This document shows positions 61,271-64,000 of a stretch of 64,000 nt of DNA, piece after piece. The notes under the pieces are model-generated. The model saw only the letters and a list, made by a program, of their open reading frames with translations. It was not told the DNA's origin and ran no database searches. Source of the stretch: Chitinophagaceae bacterium (lineage in GTDB: Bacteria; Bacteroidota; Bacteroidia; Chitinophagales; Chitinophagaceae); contig JAEUVJ010000008.1 in the NCBI GenBank assembly GCA_016787085.1, forward strand, positions 62,001 through 126,000. Reading direction: 5' to 3'. Position 1 is the stretch's first letter. Each line of letters starts with the position of its first letter. The position numbers and the translations under genes are program-made.

Positions 61271-62212
61271 TTATTTCTGCACTTTAACATCCACCTCGAT
61301 CTGTGTTTCTTTATTGGGCGAATCGCCATCAAGATAGCGTATAAGTATAGCGCCGAATTTTCCGGCTGCTGTTTTAAAGCCAATAACGTTGCTGCCGGCG
61401 GTCGTACTCACTGTAGTCACCTTTGAAGAAGTACCAGAGGCCATGTTCCCGCCAATTAAAGTCTGAATGGCACCTCCCGAAGTTAAACCAGTGACAAAAT
61501 TTACCGAGGTTGGCATTTTCTTTAACAGCGTAACATTTTTAGTCCAGGTACTAATATCGTAGTAGCCCAGTTGAGGCTGAGCAGCGCTGAGTGAATAAAT
61601 GGTGTGCTTCAAATCATCATTTGTTGCTGCAGTTCCTCTTCCGGTAGTATCCCAATAATATCCAAAATCTATAGAACCAGACGCTGTACCTCCTTCTGTA
61701 TAACTATAAACATTGCCTGTTGCAGAGGCATAATAACATTTATTCGTTTTTGCAGTGGTATCAGGCACTTGCAATATCCTGTAACTCCAGAAATGAAAGT
61801 CGGGTGTAACGGTAACAGTAAACATTTTTCCGCCATCTCCCATAAAAATTGCCCTGGCATCCCTTGCTAACACCCTGTACGAATAACTACCGGCAGCACT
61901 ATCCACCCTGTATCCTTTTATTAAGGAAAAGGACCGCTTATTGCTATTATTTAATCTGAATGTATCTATCCTTGTTCCATTCTTCTGAATTTCAATATAG
62001 GACATATCCGTAGGAGAAGAAATCGTAAAATCGAAATAGATACTGTCTTTGGGATTTAGTGTTACATCGCCTACAACAAACTTGGCGCCACTGCTACGAT
62101 ATTCAACCGTGACATCGAAGGAGTCAACGGGTTCGACTTTCTTTTCGCAGGCAGAAAGTACCAAACCCAACACCAATGATCCTAAAATTATTTTTTTCAT
62201 ATACAAGTTCAT
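61271..62212 (-). CDS. SusE-like surface glycan-binding lipoprotein candidate
   Basis: A 313-residue lipoprotein (hydrophobic leader, lipobox VLSAC, then EKKVEPVD). The body is beta-rich, with an Ig-like N-terminal half (VTLNPKDSIYFDFTISSPT) and a C-terminal part of many Thr/Ser-rich strands. It sits directly after SusD, the usual place of SusE/SusF-type surface glycan-binding proteins, but I see no residue motif that proves glycan binding. An alternative ATG lies at 62200 (MKKIILGS). The gene ends at a terminator. Confidence 0.65.
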   Translation of the reverse strand: MNLYMKKIILGSLVLGLVLSACEKKVEPVDSFDVTVEYRSSGAKFVVGDVTLNPKDSIYFDFTISSPTDMSYIEIQKNGTRIDTFRLNNSNKRSFSLIKGYRVDSAAGSYSYRVLARDARAIFMGDGGKMFTVTVTPDFHFWSYRILQVPDTTAKTNKCYYASATGNVYSYTEGGTASGSIDFGYYWDTTGRGTAATNDDLKHTIYSLSAAQPQLGYYDISTWTKNVTLLKKMPTSVNFVTGLTSGGAIQTLIGGNMASGTSSKVTTVSTTAGSNVIGFKTAAGKFGAILIRYLDGDSPNKETQIEVDVKVQK

Positions 62213-62226
62213 TTTATAGTAATTGA

Positions 62227-64000
62227 TTATTGCAGGGGGTCAAAAGTCCCGTTTATCCAACCTGATGTTTGCTCAAGGAAGAAATTCTGGCTGAAAAAAT
62301 TGGGAAATGGATAAAAATAGTATTTCGCCGGTATACTGATCACATTTGAGCCCTCTAATGAAGCAATGGTGCCAGGCGTTGTATAAATAGCAGTATATAC
62401 TGACTGGTTATTGAGGTTAGCTGTATCTCTTGGTCTTACACCAAAAGCATCAGGCGCATCTATATATATTCTGCCTGCAACAGGGTTTGCGGGAAGATTG
62501 CCGGCTACGTATGGAAGCTTAGCAGCCAGTTTGTACGATTGACGTGCAGAAATAAGACCATAGTTCCTGGTCCTTCTCAAATCCCAATACCGTTTTCCTT
62601 CCATGGCAAATTCAACCATTCTTTCATTTAAAATCAAACTTCTCATGGATGCCATGTCTGCAGCAACGTCTAAACCATAATCAAATGACCCAACCACTAT
62701 ACCTGCCCTCTGCCGGATGCGTCGTACATTATCTTTTGCTTCTGTCAACCTGTTTGTTTCATTGGCACACTCCGCAAGGTTCAATACTACTTCAGCAAAC
62801 CTCATCTCTATCCAATCCATACCGCTGCCACCACCCGAATTAGAATTATATACAGATTGTGCCGGAGTTAGTGTGTTATTAGTTAGTCGTTTGCAATAAA
62901 ACCCTGTAACGATCGTTCCTGCAGCTTCATCAGGAACTCCCGTGTGTGACCATTGTTTGCGTGTAGCTTTCCCGCTTAAAGGCCAGACACCTCCGTTATA
63001 GGCAATGGAAGCTGCAAAACGAGGATCCCTGTTTTGCCAGAACATAATGTTATTATAGCCAGAAGAAGCATGATTAGTGGGCAACCCATCACTCATCGTG
63101 TAGGCTTGTACAAGGTTCCAGGTAGGTTGATTTGAACCGCTTGCTCCATCAGTTTCAGAATCGGGCCGGGTAATAGCTTCCGTGTTGGTACCTACATCCC
63201 TTGCGGCACTGTATTTTCGTACCAATAACACTTCAACATTGTCTTCTGTTGTAAAAATATTTGCGTACGTTGGAAATAAAGAGTGGCCGTCAGCAATGCA
63301 TTGGTTATACGCCGCAAGATTTGCCTGGTAGGCATCTTCCCATCGTGATGCAATATTCGTAGGATTAAACTGCGGGCTTGCCCAATACATCAGCACTTTT
63401 CCTTTAGTCGCCGACGCAGCAGCCCTGGTAATACGTCCTTTATCACTTGTTGGCCAGGTAGCAGGAAGGTATGCTATGGCAGAATCCAGATCCTTTACAA
63501 TAGCTGCAATACATTCACTTGTTTTGGCGCGGGGAACATTCAATTCATCTTCAAGAGTCTGCGATTGCAATATCAATGGTACGCCGCCATATAAGCTAAC
63601 TAACCTGAAGTAAACGAAAGCCCGTAAAAAGAAAAACTGGCCTTTGAGAGTCGTCCTGGTCACTTCGGGCAAAGTACTGTTAGTATTAAGCCCTTCAATG
63701 GCAATATTACAACGACGAATATCAAAATAGCGGTTGGTGGTAATACCATTACCTGTTCCTATATCGGTAACAGAATTTTCTACCAGGGTGCCGTATAAAA
63801 ATGCTGTGTTGGCATTGTTTAGCTCATCAGACGTATTATGAATACCACCGAGAGTTGGCCACTGGGGTATAACTAATCCATACGTTCTGTTTAGAAATAA
63901 TCCCACTGCTCCCTGATCGCTCCAAATTCTCGAATCAATCCCCTGAGGATCTTCAATGTCGAAAAATTCAGAATCCTTCTTACAGGCGGATAAGACCGTA
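62227..64000 (-). CDS. SusD/RagB-family lipoprotein, N-terminus outside window
   Basis: Open to the right edge of the window: the minus strand reads TVLSACKKDSEFFDIEDPQG at the edge, so only the first few leader residues are missing and the lipobox (LSAC) is visible. SusD hallmarks are IRRCNIAIEGLNTN, LKGQFFFLRAFVYFRLVSLYGGVPL and ILNERMVEFAMEGKRYWDLRR. Its SusC partner must lie beyond the edge. It is a different gene from the SusD at 18601, with longer loops. Probable cargo is a pectic oligosaccharide, judged by the genes that follow. Confidence 0.93.
   Translation of the reverse strand, partial: TVLSACKKDSEFFDIEDPQGIDSRIWSDQGAVGLFLNRTYGLVIPQWPTLGGIHNTSDELNNANTAFLYGTLVENSVTDIGTGNGITTNRYFDIRRCNIAIEGLNTNSTLPEVTRTTLKGQFFFLRAFVYFRLVSLYGGVPLILQSQTLEDELNVPRAKTSECIAAIVKDLDSAIAYLPATWPTSDKGRITRAAASATKGKVLMYWASPQFNPTNIASRWEDAYQANLAAYNQCIADGHSLFPTYANIFTTEDNVEVLLVRKYSAARDVGTNTEAITRPDSETDGASGSNQPTWNLVQAYTMSDGLPTNHASSGYNNIMFWQNRDPRFAASIAYNGGVWPLSGKATRKQWSHTGVPDEAAGTIVTGFYCKRLTNNTLTPAQSVYNSNSGGGSGMDWIEMRFAEVVLNLAECANETNRLTEAKDNVRRIRQRAGIVVGSFDYGLDVAADMASMRSLILNERMVEFAMEGKRYWDLRRTRNYGLISARQSYKLAAKLPYVAGNLPANPVAGRIYIDAPDAFGVRPRDTANLNNQSVYTAIYTTPGTIASLEGSNVISIPAKYYFYPFPNFFSQNFFLEQTSGWINGTFDPLQ

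Overview
The window looks like chromosomal DNA of a plant-biomass-degrading Bacteroidota, most likely of the Chitinophagaceae type. The grounds are two SusC/SusD-type sets, lipoproteins with SusD-like lipoboxes, many exported pectin-directed glycosidases, SSS-family symporters and dense dispersed palindromic repeats. Lineage is inferred from gene content only. There are no rRNA or tRNA genes, no CRISPR array and no transposase. Almost every gene is on the minus strand, and no gene-free stretch exceeds 300 bases.

Reading the minus strand from the right end: an incomplete SusD (62227-64000) and a SusE-like lipoprotein end at a clear terminator. A nearly uninterrupted same-strand run then extends to 23972. 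It begins with exported pectin enzymes: a PL1-like pectate lyase, a beta-helix/DUF6298 protein, a GH140-type apiosidase, a GH43-like lipoprotein, a small orphan and a beta-propeller protein. It continues with a compact cytoplasmic and transport module: FucI-like isomerase, split transketolase, ribose-type ABC importer with DUF2291, and FGGY kinase. Together these could release D-apiose from rhamnogalacturonan II, import it and convert it to central metabolites. After this come an MGH1-like glycosidase, a GH2, a GH78-sialidase-like fusion, an SSS symporter, and a sugar-acid module (two DapA-like proteins, iron alcohol dehydrogenase, PdxA-like dehydrogenase, DUF1537 kinase). The run closes with another symporter and an exported esterase-sugar isomerase fusion.

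A separate SusC/SusD pair (18601-23272) has its own terminator. A small plus-strand island (16240-18506) holds a HEPN-like protein, a DUF2809 membrane protein and a B1-type metallo-beta-lactamase homologue with an altered zinc motif. The left third (1-16006) is a third minus-strand unit: a beta-helix/rhamnose-mutarotase fusion, Gfo/Idh/MocA oxidoreductase, a four-helix-bundle protein, SSS symporter, GH78-like and GH127 glycosidases, then a RuBisCO-like protein, DUF1537 kinase, Asp/Glu racemase-family protein, BASS-type transporter and a GH105 cut by the window edge.

The SusC/SusD unit and the left-hand unit share a 40-base upstream element (36 of 40 identical) with the same 35-base spacing to a putative -7 box, so they are probably co-regulated. 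Dispersed repeats of several families sit in the gene junctions. Repeatedly they run into coding sequence, where they supply parts of signal peptides, stop codons and possible ribosome binding sites.
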